Positions 17,650-27,092 of a DNA stretch of 64,000 nucleotides are shown one piece after another. Position 1 is the stretch's first letter. Each line of letters opens with the position of its first letter. Below the pieces are notes generated by a model. The model had not been told where the DNA came from, did no database searches, and saw only the letters and a list, made by a program, of their open reading frames with translations. The DNA comes from Austwickia chelonae (GTDB lineage: Bacteria > Actinomycetota > Actinomycetes > Actinomycetales > Dermatophilaceae): NCBI RefSeq assembly GCF_003391095.1, contig NZ_CP031447.1, positions 1,488,001-1,552,000 on the forward strand, in the 5' to 3' direction. The translations under genes were made by a program, and so were the position numbers.

Positions 17650-18447
17650 GTGATCGATGAAGCCCACCCCCATCCGCGCCTGAGCGTGCACCGCACCGGA
17701 GCCGTGCTGTACGTCACCCTCGACAACCCGCAACGACGTAACGCCCAGACCCCCACGATGTGGTCGGCATTGGCCGAGATCGCCCACACCCTCCCCGACG
17801 ATGTCCGGGTCGTCGTCCTGCGCGGCGCAGGCCCATCCTTCTCCGCAGGCATGGACCGCGGAATGCTCAGCCCCACCGGGCTGGACGGTGAACCGGACGT
17901 GGTGTCCCTCTGCCTGGAACATCCCGACCAGGCCGACCGGTACATCGCCCGTTTCCAGGACGCCTTCACCAGCTGGCGTAGCCTCGATGCCGTCGTGGTA
18001 GCCGCAGTGCAGGGCCACGCCGTCGGAGCGGGATTCCAACTGGCTCTCGGAGCCGACCTGCGGATCGTCGCCGACGACGTCCAGTTCAAGATGGCAGAGA
18101 CCTCCCTGGGGCTCGTCCCTGATCTCGGCGGCACCTCGGTCCTCGTGGAGCTCATCGGCTATCCCCGAGCCCTCGAACTATGTCTGACCGGTCGGGTGTT
18201 GGGTGCACAAGAATCCGTGGAGATAGGCCTCGCGACGATGGCCGTCCCCATCGCCGAGCTGGAGGCTACGACCGACGACCTGGTCGCAGCGCTGACCGCA
18301 GCACCCGCTAGCTCGGCGAAAGCCACGAAACGGCTTCTGGCGCAGGCGGTGCGCTCGCCCAGGGAGAGCCAGTTCTCCGCCGAACGACAGACTCAGGTGA
18401 AGCTCATCGCTGATCTGGCCAGGCTCTTCAGCGGACAAAACAGGTGA
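17650..18447 (+). CDS. echA: Enoyl-CoA hydratase/isomerase family protein
   Basis: A 265-residue crotonase-fold protein. The first oxyanion-hole segment is GAGPSFSAGMD and the second is GHAVGAGFQLALGADLRI. The following ETSLGLVPDLGGT contains the region that carries the catalytic glutamate in hydratases. The family adds water to, or isomerises, enoyl-CoA thioesters in beta-oxidation and related routes; many actinobacterial paralogues have unknown substrates. The stop overlaps the GTG of the following degenerate ABC exporter gene, so the pair was once one operon. Confidence 0.8.
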   Translation: MIDEAHPHPRLSVHRTGAVLYVTLDNPQRRNAQTPTMWSALAEIAHTLPDDVRVVVLRGAGPSFSAGMDRGMLSPTGLDGEPDVVSLCLEHPDQADRYIARFQDAFTSWRSLDAVVVAAVQGHAVGAGFQLALGADLRIVADDVQFKMAETSLGLVPDLGGTSVLVELIGYPRALELCLTGRVLGAQESVEIGLATMAVPIAELEATTDDLVAALTAAPASSAKATKRLLAQAVRSPRESQFSAERQTQVKLIADLARLFSGQNR

Positions 18448-19761
18448 CGACCAACCCGTTCGCCACCATGCGGTCGCTCTCCCAGGACCGCCTGAGCGGA
18501 CGGTCGCTACTTCCGGGGACGGCTCGCCGGGTGTTCTCCTACACGAGGATCTTCCCCTGGCAGATCGCCCTCTTCCTCGTGACGGTCGTACTCGCCTCGG
18601 CCATGGTGGCGATACCACCACTGTTGCTTCGGGCCATCGTCGACCGGGGTGTCCTCCGCGGAGACGAGTGATCGGTGGTTCTCCTGTCGGCGCTGGTCGT
18701 CCTCGTCGCCCTGATCGAAGCGATGCTGACCGTGGCCCAACGCTGGCAGTCCTCGCGGATCGGTGAGGGTCTCATCTTCCGGCTGCGGACCGAGGTCTTC
18801 GACCATGTGTGCGCTCAGCCGTTGGCCTTCTTCACCCGCACCCGGACCGGCGCACTCGCCTCCAGACTCAATACGGACGTGATCGGCGCGCAGCAGGCCT
18901 TCACGTCGACCTTGTCCGCAGTGGTGAGTAATACGGTCACCCTCGTCGCGATCGTCGGGACGATGACCGTGCTCTCCTGGCCGTTGACCCTGGCAGCGCT
19001 CATGCTTTTCCCGCTCTTCCTTCTCCCCGCACGCGGAATGGGCATCCGACTGTCCGCGCTGACCAGGGAGTCGATGAACCTGAATGCGGACATGGCGACC
19101 CGGACGACCGAACCGGTCTTCGAGCAAGTCTGTTTCCGCTACCCGGTCGCGGAGGAGGTCTCCGTGCCCTCGTTGGGAGGCGGGGAAAGTCTCGGCCGAC
19201 GTGAGGGCGGGCCCGTACTCGAGAACGTCGACTTGCGGGAGGTCTCCACCGCGAGTCTGCGTGATGCCGTCGGTGTCGTGACCCAGGACGCGCATCTCTT
19301 CCACGACACGATCAGGTCGAACCTGCTCTACGCGCGGCCGGAGGTGACCGAGGAAGACCTGGAAGAGGTTCTCCGCTCTGCTCCAGAGCTGGGAGCTGGT
19401 CGAGCAGTTACCGGAGGGCCTGGGCACTGTCGTGGGCGATCGGGGTCACCGTCTTTCCGGCGGGGAGAAACAACGTCTGGCGATCGCGAGACTGCTCTTG
19501 AACGAGCCCGGACTGCTGGTGCTGGACGAAGCGACCGCCCATCTGGACAGCGGCTCGGAAGCTGCTGTCCAACAGGCCTTGGACGTGGCATTGGCGGGCC
19601 GTTCGGCTTTGGTGATCGCGCACCGTCTTTCCACGGTGCGCCATGCCGATCTGATCCTGGTCGTCGAGGAGGGACGGATCGTCCAGCGCGGAACCCATGA
19701 CGACCTGCTCGTGGAGGGCAGGTTGTACGCGCAGTTGTACGAGACCCAGTTCTCCGGGTGA
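18444..19761 (+). pseudogene. Degenerate ABC exporter (fused membrane and ATPase domains)
   Basis: Pieces of a single ABC exporter can be read in order but the gene is broken in at least four ways. An in-frame TGA at 18669-18671 interrupts the first membrane helices, and the frame resumes directly after it. Near 19105 the text jumps from the second helix pair (ALTRESMNLNADMATR) straight to the start of the ATPase domain (VFEQVCFRYP), so most of the remaining membrane domain is missing. Near 19235 it jumps from VLENVDL to REVSTASLRDAVGVVTQDAHLF, deleting the Walker A loop. An extra C near 19384 shifts the frame, after which LVEQLPEGLGTVVGDRG, LSGGEKQRLAIAR, VLDEATAHLD and the H-loop follow intact to a normal stop. 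Without Walker A the product could not hydrolyse ATP. Confidence 0.88.
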
Positions 19762-19797
19762 ACAAGGTCGGGGAGGTGCATTGTCCGTCGCTGCACG

Positions 19798-19810
19798 TAG
19801 CCTTGCGCGC
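19798..19810 (+). promoter_or_regulatory. Leaderless-type -10 box of the exonuclease gene
   Basis: TAGCCT at 19798-19803 is followed by TGCGCGC and the ATG at 19811. It supports the short start over the longer open frame. Confidence 0.45.
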
Positions 19811-20548
19811 ATGCATTGGAGCGAAGGACCGCTGGCCTTGTTCGACCTGGAGACGACCGGCACCGATCCACAGAGTGATCGGATCGTCACAGCCGCTGTG
19901 GTCATGGATGAGCCAGGATGTCTGCCACAGATCCAGGACTGGCTGGTCGACCCGGGGGTGGAGATCCCTGAGGGTGCCAGCAAGATCCACGGGGTGACCA
20001 CCGAGCAGGCCAGGAGCGAGGGGGTGGCGGCCTCGATCGGTGTGGCTCAGATCGTGGAGGCCTTGTTGTCCGCGGTACGTTCCGGGGTGCCGGTGGTGGG
20101 ACACAACGTCGTGTACGACCTGACGATGCTGCGTGCGGAGTGCGCTCGCCACGGGCTGGCCGAGCAGGCTGAGGCCGTAGCGGGGGTGCGGCCGGTGATC
20201 GACACGATCGTGCTCGACCGGGTGGTCGACCCTTACCGGCCGAAGAATCCGACTTCTCGGCGTCCTGATCCGGCACGTTGTGGGTCGCGCACCTTGGTGG
20301 ACACCTGTCGGATCTGGGGGGTCGAGCTGTCGGCGGAGGATGCTCATGGTGCAGCTGCCGATGCGCAGGCTGCGGGGATGCTGGCGCGGGTCCTGGCGGG
20401 GAGCCGCCCAGAACTGTTGGTGCCCAATGCCCAGGAGCTGCATGATCGCCAGGTGGGCTGGAAGCGTGCTCAGGCCGAGGACTTCGGCCGGTGGCTGGTT
20501 TCCAAGGGAAAGGTGGACGACGTCTCTCGGGAGTGGCCGGTCGCTTAG
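19811..20548 (+). CDS. DnaQ-like 3'-5' exonuclease
   Basis: A 245-residue DEDDh exonuclease. Exo I is FDLETTGTD (residues 11-19), Exo II is GHNVVYDLTML and Exo III is the late AHGAAADAQA segment with His and Asp. The family includes the proofreading epsilon subunit of DNA polymerase III, RNase T and stand-alone nucleases. Actinobacteria carry several short paralogues like this one that are not the main proofreader. No clamp-binding motif or polymerase-binding tail is obvious. The frame continues upstream to 19697, but that part lies over the pseudogene. Confidence 0.8.
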   Translation: MHWSEGPLALFDLETTGTDPQSDRIVTAAVVMDEPGCLPQIQDWLVDPGVEIPEGASKIHGVTTEQARSEGVAASIGVAQIVEALLSAVRSGVPVVGHNVVYDLTMLRAECARHGLAEQAEAVAGVRPVIDTIVLDRVVDPYRPKNPTSRRPDPARCGSRTLVDTCRIWGVELSAEDAHGAAADAQAAGMLARVLAGSRPELLVPNAQELHDRQVGWKRAQAEDFGRWLVSKGKVDDVSREWPVA

Positions 20549-20663
20549 TCGGCGGTAGGCCGTGTGGTGGGCGTTTTTGCCGGGGTTTGCCTTTACCACA
20601 GCGGGAGATCGGCCGGGTGCTCGTGCAAGGCCCCGGAGGTGAGAACGGACGTGCCTGGCCCCG

Positions 20664-20694
20664 TTGTCGAATGTTCCTATGTGGACCGTACAAT
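20664..20694 (+). promoter_or_regulatory. Candidate promoter of the deoxynucleoside operon
   Basis: TTGTCG (20664-20669) and TACAAT (20689-20694) are separated by 19 bases, slightly long. The -10 lies between the arms of an inverted repeat, which suggests repression at this site. Confidence 0.4.
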
Positions 20695-20730
20695 GGGAAC
20701 ATTGGTTCAGTTGCAATAGAACATCTGTTC
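20671..20730 (+). promoter_or_regulatory. Operator-like repeats before deoA, including GAAC-N4-GTTC
   Basis: ATGTTCC (20671-20677) and GGAACAT (20696-20702) form an exact inverted repeat. A further palindrome GAACATCTGTTC lies at 20719-20730, 22 bases from the previous GAACAT. The last site fits the GAAC-N4-GTTC core of Gram-positive LexA boxes, though flanking bases differ from the actinobacterial consensus. A dedicated nucleoside-responsive repressor is the alternative. Confidence 0.5.
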
Positions 20731-20814
20731 CCCAGGTGGGTAGAGACCGACCACCCGGACCGACACCCGTGCGCCGACCGTGTCCCGGACGGCACAACGA
20801 AAGGAGCGGCCACC

Positions 20815-22110
20815 ATGGCCGAAAGGTTCGACGCCATCGACATCATCCGCGCCAAGCGCGACCGCGGACGGCTCACCGACGAACAGATCGACTGGGTGAT
20901 CGACGCCTATACCCGCGGTGTCGTGGCCGATGAGCAGATGTCCGCCCTCGCCATGGCGATCTTCCTCAATGGAATGGACCGCAGCGAGATCGCCCGGTGG
21001 ACCCAGGCCATGATCGCGTCCGGCGAACGCATGAGCTTCGACTCGCTGTCGAAGAAGACCACCGACAAGCACTCCACCGGAGGCGTCGGGGACAAGATCA
21101 CCCTGCCCCTGGCGCCACTGGTCGCCTCCTACGGCGTCGCCGTCCCCCAGCTGTCCGGGCGCGGGCTTGGCCACACCGGGGGCACCCTCGACAAGCTCGA
21201 GGCCATCCCCGGCTGGCAGGCCGCACTCAGTAACGAGCGGATGATGGAGATCCTCGAGGACAGCGGCGCGGTCATCTGCGCGGCCGGATCGGGCCTCGCC
21301 CCGGCCGACAAGAAGCTCTACGCGCTGCGTGACATCACCAGCACCGTCGACTGCATCCCGTTGATCGCCAGCTCCATCATGAGCAAGAAGATCGCCGAAG
21401 GGACCGGCGCGCTCGTCCTCGATGTGAAGGTCGGCTCCGGCGCCTTCATGAAGGAGCTCGACGCTGCCCGTGAGCTGGCCCGCACCATGGTCGATCTCGG
21501 GACCGACGCGGGGGTGGCCACCACCGCGTTGCTGACCGATATGTCTCGTCCGTTGGGCCGCAAGATCGGCAACTCTCTCGAGGTCGAAGAATCCGTCGAA
21601 GTGCTCGCGGGCGGCGGACCCCGAGACATCATCGACCTGACCTGCGCCCTGGCTCGAGAGATGCTCTCCCTCGCAGGGATCGATGCCGATGACGTCGAGG
21701 AACGCCTGAACGACGGTCGCGCGATGGACGCCTGGAAGACGATGATCCGGGCCCAGGGCGGAGACCCGGAGGCTGCCCTTCCACGTGCAGCACACACCCA
21801 GGACTTCGTCGCAGACCGAGCCGGAGTGCTCACCGAACTGGACGCCCTCGCCCTGGGCGTCGCATCCTGGCGTCTGGGCGCCGGACGCGCACGCAAGGAG
21901 GACCCGGTGCAATTCGGCGCCGGCATCGAGATCCACGTCGAGCCCGGTGACCGGGTCACCGCCGGGCAGAAACTGCTCACCCTGCACACCGACACCCCCG
22001 AGCGATTCCCCCGCGCCGAGGAACTTCTCGTCGACGGGATCACCATCGACGCCGATGCCTCGCCGGAGGACTTCCGCCGGGAGAACATCGTGCTCGAGCG
22101 CATCAGCTGA
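20815..22110 (+). CDS. deoA: Thymidine/pyrimidine-nucleoside phosphorylase
   Basis: A 431-residue enzyme that splits thymidine or deoxyuridine with phosphate to give the base and 2-deoxyribose 1-phosphate. The phosphate-binding signature is [11 protein letters not shown] at residues 84-94. Further family stretches are [11 protein letters not shown] and [14 protein letters not shown]. The length matches the dimeric phosphorylase family. The start at 20815 has AAAGGAG ten bases upstream; the longer open frame to 20491 only covers the exonuclease gene and promoter. It leads an operon with deoC and a phosphosugar mutase. Pyrimidine-nucleoside phosphorylase of broader specificity is a close alternative. 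Confidence 0.92.
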   Translation: MAERFDAIDIIRAKRDRGRLTDEQIDWVIDAYTRGVVADEQMSALAMAIFLNGMDRSEIARWTQAMIASGERMSFDSLSKKTTDKHSTGGVGDKITLPLAPLVASYGVAVPQLSGRGLGHTGGTLDKLEAIPGWQAALSNERMMEILEDSGAVICAAGSGLAPADKKLYALRDITSTVDCIPLIASSIMSKKIAEGTGALVLDVKVGSGAFMKELDAARELARTMVDLGTDAGVATTALLTDMSRPLGRKIGNSLEVEESVEVLAGGGPRDIIDLTCALAREMLSLAGIDADDVEERLNDGRAMDAWKTMIRAQGGDPEAALPRAAHTQDFVADRAGVLTELDALALGVASWRLGAGRARKEDPVQFGAGIEIHVEPGDRVTAGQKLLTLHTDTPERFPRAEELLVDGITIDADASPEDFRRENIVLERIS

Positions 22111-22153
22111 CCAGAAACCGCCGACCCCACCCAGACATCTCGAGGAGTCCATC

Positions 22154-22810
22154 GTGCCTAGCCGCACCGACGTCGCACACATGATCGACCACACCCTGCT
22201 CAAGCCCGAAGCCACCCCCGATCAGGTCGCCGCACTTGCCGCGGAGGCCGGGGACCTGGGCGCCTTCTCCATCTGCGTCTCACCGAACATGCTTCCGGTC
22301 GAGGTCCCCGGTGAGGTGAAGGTCGCCACCGTCTGTGGATTCCCCTCAGGGGCACACAAGACCGAGGTCAAGGCCGCCGAAGCTGCCCGCAGCGTGGCCG
22401 ACGGTGTCGACGAGGTCGACATGGTGGTCAACCTCTCGCTGGTCAAGGAAGGTCGTTTCGAGGAGACCGAAGCAGAGATCCGCGCGGTCCGCGAGGCCTG
22501 CCCCGCACCGGTCCTCCTCAAGGTCATCATCGAGTCCGCTGCCCTGACCGATGAGGAGATCGTGGCCTGCTGCGAGGCCTCCGAACGGGCTGGCGCCGAC
22601 TTCGTGAAGACCTCCACCGGCTTCCACCCGGCAGGCGGCGCATCCGTCCACGCCGTGGAACTGATGGCCAAGACGGTTGGCGGTCGGCTCGGCGTCAAGG
22701 CTTCCGGTGGCATCCGTACGACGGAAGCCGCACTGGCCATGATCGAGGCCGGGGCCACCCGTCTGGGGCTCTCCGGATCCCGTGCCATCCTCGAAGGACT
22801 CGACTCCTGA
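22154..22810 (+). CDS. deoC: Deoxyribose-phosphate aldolase
   Basis: A 218-residue class I aldolase that cleaves 2-deoxyribose 5-phosphate to glyceraldehyde 3-phosphate and acetaldehyde. The Schiff-base lysine is Lys152 in FVKTSTGF, and the second active-site lysine is Lys182 in [20 protein letters not shown] at the N-terminus is typical. The GTG start at 22154 has CGAGGAG eight bases upstream. It follows deoA by 43 bases and supplies the step after the mutase. Confidence 0.93.
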   Translation: MPSRTDVAHMIDHTLLKPEATPDQVAALAAEAGDLGAFSICVSPNMLPVEVPGEVKVATVCGFPSGAHKTEVKAAEAARSVADGVDEVDMVVNLSLVKEGRFEETEAEIRAVREACPAPVLLKVIIESAALTDEEIVACCEASERAGADFVKTSTGFHPAGGASVHAVELMAKTVGGRLGVKASGGIRTTEAALAMIEAGATRLGLSGSRAILEGLDS

Positions 22811-22826
22811 AGGAGAGGAACTCCCG

Positions 22827-24515
22827 ATGACTGATTCCGATCTCGCCGGTGTGATCCGTGCCGCCCAGGAATGGATCGCTCACGATGTCGACGAGCGGTG
22901 CCGAGCAGAGCTGACCACACTGCTGTCCGCCGCGCAGGACGGTGACGCCTCCGCGGCGGCTGAACTCACCTCCCGGTTCTCCGGCCCGCTGACCTTCGGC
23001 ACCGCCGGGTTGCGCGGCGAGGTCGGGGCGGGGGAGACCCGGATGAACCGTTCCGTGGTGATCCGAGCCACGTACGGTCTGGTGAAGTACCTCCAGGAGA
23101 CCCTCGGGGAGTCTCCCCGGATCGTGGTCGGGTGCGATGCACGGCACGGCTCGGCAGATTTCTCTCGCGATGTCGCCGAGGTGATCGCCGCAACCGGAGG
23201 CCTCGCCCTGGTGCTTCCTGCTCAGCTGCCGACTCCGGTCACCGCCTTCGCCGTGCGTTCCTTGAATGCTGACGCCGGTGTCATGGTGACGGCTTCGCAT
23301 AATCCGCCGGCCGACAACGGTTACAAGGTCTATCTCGGCGGCCGGGCGGCTACCGACGAAGGCTGCGGAGTGCAGATCGTGCCGCCGGCCGACGCCGGGA
23401 TCGCCGCGCAGATCGAGGCAGCACCGCTGGCCGACGAGATCGCACGCAGCGCTGAGGGCATCGAGCACGTGGGCCCTGAGCTGCTGGAGTCCTATCTCAC
23501 CCGGGCAGCATCTTTGTCCGGGGGACGAGGAGCGCGCGATCTGCGGATCGTGCTGACCCCGATGCACGGCGTCGGGGGAACGACTGCGGTCGAGGCGCTG
23601 AAGCGTGCTGGGTTCTCAGACGTCCACGTCGTGGCCGAGCAGATGGACCCCGACCCCGATTTCCCGACCGTCTCCTTCCCGAACCCGGAGGAGCCTGGCG
23701 CGATCGACCTGGCGTTGGCGCTGGCCGACAAGGTCGACGCCGATGTGGTCATCGCTCTGGACCCCGACGCCGACCGATGCTCGGTCGGTACCCGAGGCCC
23801 GGGAGGGTGGCGTCAACTCACCGGAGACGAGATCGGTGCACTCCTCGGCGAGCAGGCGGCTGCTGATGACAGCAGGCAGGGAGGAACCTTGGCCTGCTCG
23901 GTCGTCTCGGGGCGTCTGCTCGGGGAGATCGCTCGGGCGCACGGGCTCACCCACGCTGTCACACTGACCGGTTTCAAGTGGATCGCCCGCACCGCTGATC
24001 TGCGTTTCGGCTACGAGGAGGCCATCGGGTACTGCACTGACCCGGCCGGTGTCCGGGACAAGGACGGCATCACCGCTGCGGTCCGGATGGCCTGCCTGGT
24101 GGCTGACCTGAAAGAGGACGGCCGGGATCTGGGGTCGGCGTTGGACGAGCTCGCACGGGCGCACGGTCTGCATGCGACGGCACCACTTTCCTTCCGAGTC
24201 GCAGACCTGTCGCTGATCGCCGATGCGATGCGTCGATTCCGGCAGAGCCCGCCGGCCGAACTGGCCGGTTCTCCGGTCGTGCGAGTGGCAGACCTGGCAG
24301 AAGGCTATGACGGCCTTCCGCCGACCGACGGTCTGCTCTTCCTGACGGAGGCGAACGACCGGGTGATCGTGCGTCCTTCCGGGACGGAGCCGAAGCTGAA
24401 GTGTTACCTGGAGGTCGTGCTGCCCTGCGTGGACGGCGAACCGGTTCCGTACGAGGCGGCCTCGCGTCGCCTGGAGTCGGTCAAGGACGATCTGCGTTCA
24501 GCCATCGGTTTGTGA
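22827..24515 (+). CDS. Phospho-sugar mutase, probable phosphopentomutase
   Basis: A 562-residue member of the alpha-D-phosphohexomutase superfamily. The catalytic serine is Ser157 in TASHNPPADNGYK. The metal loop is DPDADRC, the sugar-binding loop is GYEEAIGY, and the phosphate-binding loop near the end is RPSGTEPKLK. Because deoA and deoC precede it, the likely task is converting deoxyribose 1-phosphate to the 5-phosphate, a job done by PgcA/ManB-like mutases in several actinobacteria that lack DeoB. Phosphomannomutase or phosphoglucomutase activity is possible as well. AGGAGAGG lies eight bases before the ATG. Confidence 0.82.
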   Translation: MTDSDLAGVIRAAQEWIAHDVDERCRAELTTLLSAAQDGDASAAAELTSRFSGPLTFGTAGLRGEVGAGETRMNRSVVIRATYGLVKYLQETLGESPRIVVGCDARHGSADFSRDVAEVIAATGGLALVLPAQLPTPVTAFAVRSLNADAGVMVTASHNPPADNGYKVYLGGRAATDEGCGVQIVPPADAGIAAQIEAAPLADEIARSAEGIEHVGPELLESYLTRAASLSGGRGARDLRIVLTPMHGVGGTTAVEALKRAGFSDVHVVAEQMDPDPDFPTVSFPNPEEPGAIDLALALADKVDADVVIALDPDADRCSVGTRGPGGWRQLTGDEIGALLGEQAAADDSRQGGTLACSVVSGRLLGEIARAHGLTHAVTLTGFKWIARTADLRFGYEEAIGYCTDPAGVRDKDGITAAVRMACLVADLKEDGRDLGSALDELARAHGLHATAPLSFRVADLSLIADAMRRFRQSPPAELAGSPVVRVADLAEGYDGLPPTDGLLFLTEANDRVIVRPSGTEPKLKCYLEVVLPCVDGEPVPYEAASRRLESVKDDLRSAIGL

Positions 24516-24534
24516 GCTGACCGCTGCGCTCCCA

Positions 24535-24574
24535 GAGGTGGCCGCTGACCGGGAACCTGGTCAGCGGCCACCTC
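24535..24574. terminator. Perfect 16-bp terminator hairpin between convergent genes
   Basis: Arms 24535-24550 and 24559-24574 (GAGGTGGCCGCTGACC and its complement) with an eight-base loop. There is no clear T-run. Its position between convergent deo and SURF1 genes suggests use from both sides. Confidence 0.8.
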
Positions 24575-24581
24575 CGTGGGT

Positions 24582-25388
24582 TCACTCGTCCTCTTCGTCC
24601 CAGATCCTCTTCTTACGTGGCACCGGAACTGGCCGGGTGTATTTGCCTTCGGCGACGAGACGGTCGAGATGCTCTCTGCGGATGTAGACACCCACGATCA
24701 CGAAACCGACGATCGAGCCACCCCACCATTGCAGTGAGTAGGCGAAGTGGGGCCCGATGCCGGTGTCCGGTGGGAGGAGTGGACTGGGACGGGCCGGCTG
24801 GTGACCGCTGCCGTCGTCTTCGGAATCCAGCACCAGATAGGCGGCTTTGCGGATCGGGTGCCGGGTACGTTCGGCAGCTTCTTGAAGGTTGACCGAGGCC
24901 AATTGCCCTGCGGGAAGGTCTCGTCCCAGGCTTTCTTCTCCGTGTCGCAGCCATCCGGTCACGGTGACCTCACCGGCGGGCGGGGGAGGTACCTGGGGGA
25001 GCACATCGGCTCGTTCGGCGTTCTTCACCCAGCCTCGGTCGACGATCAGAGCGGTGCCGTCCGGCAAGGACAAAGGCACGAGGATCTCGTACCCATAGGT
25101 CACTTTCTGTGGACGGTTACGGACGAACAGCTGTCCGTTGTGATCGTAGGTGCCACGCATCTGCACTTTCGTCCACAGTCGTTCGTCCGGCAGCTCGGCG
25201 CCCTGGGGGAGAACCTCGTCCAGCGGGACAGCCGTGGTTGCGTAATTGCGTTCCACGGCGTCGGCGATCGAGGACCGTTGGACATGTCGTCCCCATTGCC
25301 AACGTCCCAGGAAGAGGCACAGCACGAAGAATGCAGTGGCCACTGCGATGGCTGTCAGCCACCGCCGGGTCAACACCGTCCGCATCAC
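24582..25388 (-). CDS. SURF1 family cytochrome oxidase assembly protein
   Basis: A 268-residue protein with one membrane helix near residues 10-28 and one near 226-246, and a large domain between them outside the membrane. LGRWQWGR after the first helix, the central LIVDRGWVKN and the late FAYSLQWW match the SURF1 family, which helps assemble haem a/copper cytochrome c oxidase. The C-terminus is acidic (WDEEDE). The start is taken as the GTG at 25388 because a TAGCGT box lies seven bases upstream; an ATG at 25385 is nearly equivalent. Confidence 0.85.
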   Translation of the reverse strand: MMRTVLTRRWLTAIAVATAFFVLCLFLGRWQWGRHVQRSSIADAVERNYATTAVPLDEVLPQGAELPDERLWTKVQMRGTYDHNGQLFVRNRPQKVTYGYEILVPLSLPDGTALIVDRGWVKNAERADVLPQVPPPPAGEVTVTGWLRHGEESLGRDLPAGQLASVNLQEAAERTRHPIRKAAYLVLDSEDDGSGHQPARPSPLLPPDTGIGPHFAYSLQWWGGSIVGFVIVGVYIRREHLDRLVAEGKYTRPVPVPRKKRIWDEEDE

Positions 25389-25420
25389 GGGCTCGACGCT
25401 ACCCGGCTTACCCTTGATTT
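25389..25420. promoter_or_regulatory. Two divergent leaderless-type promoters in 32 bases
   Basis: On the minus strand a TAGCGT box (25396-25401) faces the SURF1 GTG. On the plus strand TACCCT (25409-25414) lies six bases before the moaA ATG. The boxes are seven bases apart, so each -35 region must lie inside the other gene. Confidence 0.55.
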
Positions 25421-26488
25421 ATGCCTGGAGCCCCAGCCGGAGCCCCGAAAAATACCCCGCTCACGCCGGGTGATCGTTCCCGGCCAACCGAAAACGCTGC
25501 CCGACTTGAGGATTCGTTCGGGCGTATTGCCACCGACCTGCGAGTGTCGCTGACGGACCACTGCAACCTGCGGTGCACCTATTGCATGCCCGCAGAAGGG
25601 CTGCCCTGGATGGCTCGCCCGCAGATGCTGACTGATGACGAAGTCGTTCGGCTGGCGCGGATCTTCGTGGAGTCAGGCGTCACCAAGGTTCGGTTGACCG
25701 GCGGTGAACCGTTGTTGCGCAGAGGGGTGGTCGATCTGATCTCCCGTTTGGCGGAGTTGGAACCTCGGCCTGTGCTGGCGATGACGACGAACGGAGTGGG
25801 GCTCTCGACGGTGGCCGAGGGGCTGGCGGCTGCAGGTCTCGACCGGGTGAATGTCAGCTTGGACACCGTCGACCCGGAAGTTTTCCGCAAACTGACTCGA
25901 CGCGATCGGTTGGCCGCGGTCATGAGCGGGCTCGAAGCGGCGCAGGAAGCCGGGCTGACACCGGTGAAGGTCAACGCGGTGGCCATGCGAGGAGTCAACG
26001 ACGCCGGGGTGGCAGACCTGCTCGACTGGTGTCTCGACCGAGGCTACGAGCTACGGTTCATCGAGCAGATGCCCCTGGACGCCCAGCACAGCTGGCAGCG
26101 TGGCGAGATGATCTCGGCGGAGGAACTACGTGCGGCGCTGGGGGAGCGCCACGAGCTGACTGCTCTGCCCGACGAGACCCGGGGGTCGGCTCCCGCCGAG
26201 CTCTTCCTGGTCGATGGCGGGCCGGCCACGGTGGGGATCATCGCCTCGGTGACCGCGCCGTTCTGTGGAGCCTGCGACCGCGTCAGGCTGACTGCCGACG
26301 GCATGGTACGCAACTGCCTGTTCGCTCGAGGAGAGGTCGACCTGCGCGGGCCGATGCGAGACGGTGCTGACGACCACGAACTACGTCGGCTGATTCGCGG
26401 CGAGATGTGGCGAAAGGCTCGGGGGCATGGGATCGGCGCACCTGATTTCACCCAGCCGGCACGCCCTATGTCGGCGATCGGCGGCTGA
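25421..26488 (+). CDS. moaA: GTP 3',8-cyclase (molybdenum cofactor biosynthesis)
   Basis: A 355-residue radical-SAM enzyme that starts molybdopterin synthesis by cyclising GTP. The SAM-type cluster motif CxxxCxxC is Cys48, Cys52 and Cys55 (DHCNLRCTYC). The second, GTP-binding cluster uses FCGACDRVRLTADG and the following NCLF. The C-terminal Gly-Gly needed for activity is present (AIGG). The first 35 residues are a loose Pro/Ala-rich extension. No other moa gene is in the window. Confidence 0.93.
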   Translation: MPGAPAGAPKNTPLTPGDRSRPTENAARLEDSFGRIATDLRVSLTDHCNLRCTYCMPAEGLPWMARPQMLTDDEVVRLARIFVESGVTKVRLTGGEPLLRRGVVDLISRLAELEPRPVLAMTTNGVGLSTVAEGLAAAGLDRVNVSLDTVDPEVFRKLTRRDRLAAVMSGLEAAQEAGLTPVKVNAVAMRGVNDAGVADLLDWCLDRGYELRFIEQMPLDAQHSWQRGEMISAEELRAALGERHELTALPDETRGSAPAELFLVDGGPATVGIIASVTAPFCGACDRVRLTADGMVRNCLFARGEVDLRGPMRDGADDHELRRLIRGEMWRKARGHGIGAPDFTQPARPMSAIGG

Positions 26489-26534
26489 GGGCAGAAGGTG
26501 CTCGGTCGGCCTGGTGAGCTCTCTCGTTCGCCGG

Positions 26535-26897
26535 TCAGACGGTGCCGTGCTCCGGCTTCCGGCCTGCTTCTGTGTCGTCCTCACCAGGTGCCGACGCGCT
26601 GCTGAGCTGCCGGGTCGGTGATACCGCCTGGACGGTGTGAGCTTGCCGGGTGGTGGCATTGTTGGCCAAGACGACCGCTGGATAGGGCAGGATCACGGCG
26701 GCGATCGACAAGAGGATCCCGGCGACCACCGAGCCCGTCGCGGCGTAGACCACGACAGCGAGGACGAAGGAGATCGTCCGGATCACCATGCAGGTCACAT
26801 AGGTCTGCATCCGGGCACGCTGATCGTCCGCGGCGGAGGTGGGCACCGTTGAGATGGAGTGCACGGGAGCTGCATCGGGCCGAGAGCGAGGGATCAC
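26535..26897 (-). CDS. DUF3099 family membrane protein
   Basis: A 120-residue protein with two membrane helices (about 36-56 and 60-78) after the family stretch SISTVPTSAADDQRARM. The C-terminal 35 residues are polar and variable. Function is unknown; the family is common and often essential-looking in Actinobacteria. The GTG start is supported by a TACGCT box at 26904-26909 on the minus strand, six bases upstream. It converges on moaA. Confidence 0.8.
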   Translation of the reverse strand: MIPRSRPDAAPVHSISTVPTSAADDQRARMQTYVTCMVIRTISFVLAVVVYAATGSVVAGILLSIAAVILPYPAVVLANNATTRQAHTVQAVSPTRQLSSASAPGEDDTEAGRKPEHGTV

Positions 26898-27092
26898 CCC
26901 ACCAGCGTAGGGCGAGACAGGGGTGCGTCGGCTGGGCTACCACCGGGTAGTTCGCTAGGTTCACCTGGCGACCGGAAAAGCCCCGGTCATCAGGACGGCA
27001 GGGGAGGATCCGCCGATGCCTGAACCTGCTTGGACCGATCGGGCGATGGACGCATCCGCGTTCCGAGCGACGACGGTCCCGACGAACGGAGA

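Noticed and set aside
18669-18671. TGA as selenocysteine codon in the ABC exporter
   Set aside because: No SECIS-like hairpin is obvious, the family has no selenocysteine here, and three further lesions show that the gene is dead.
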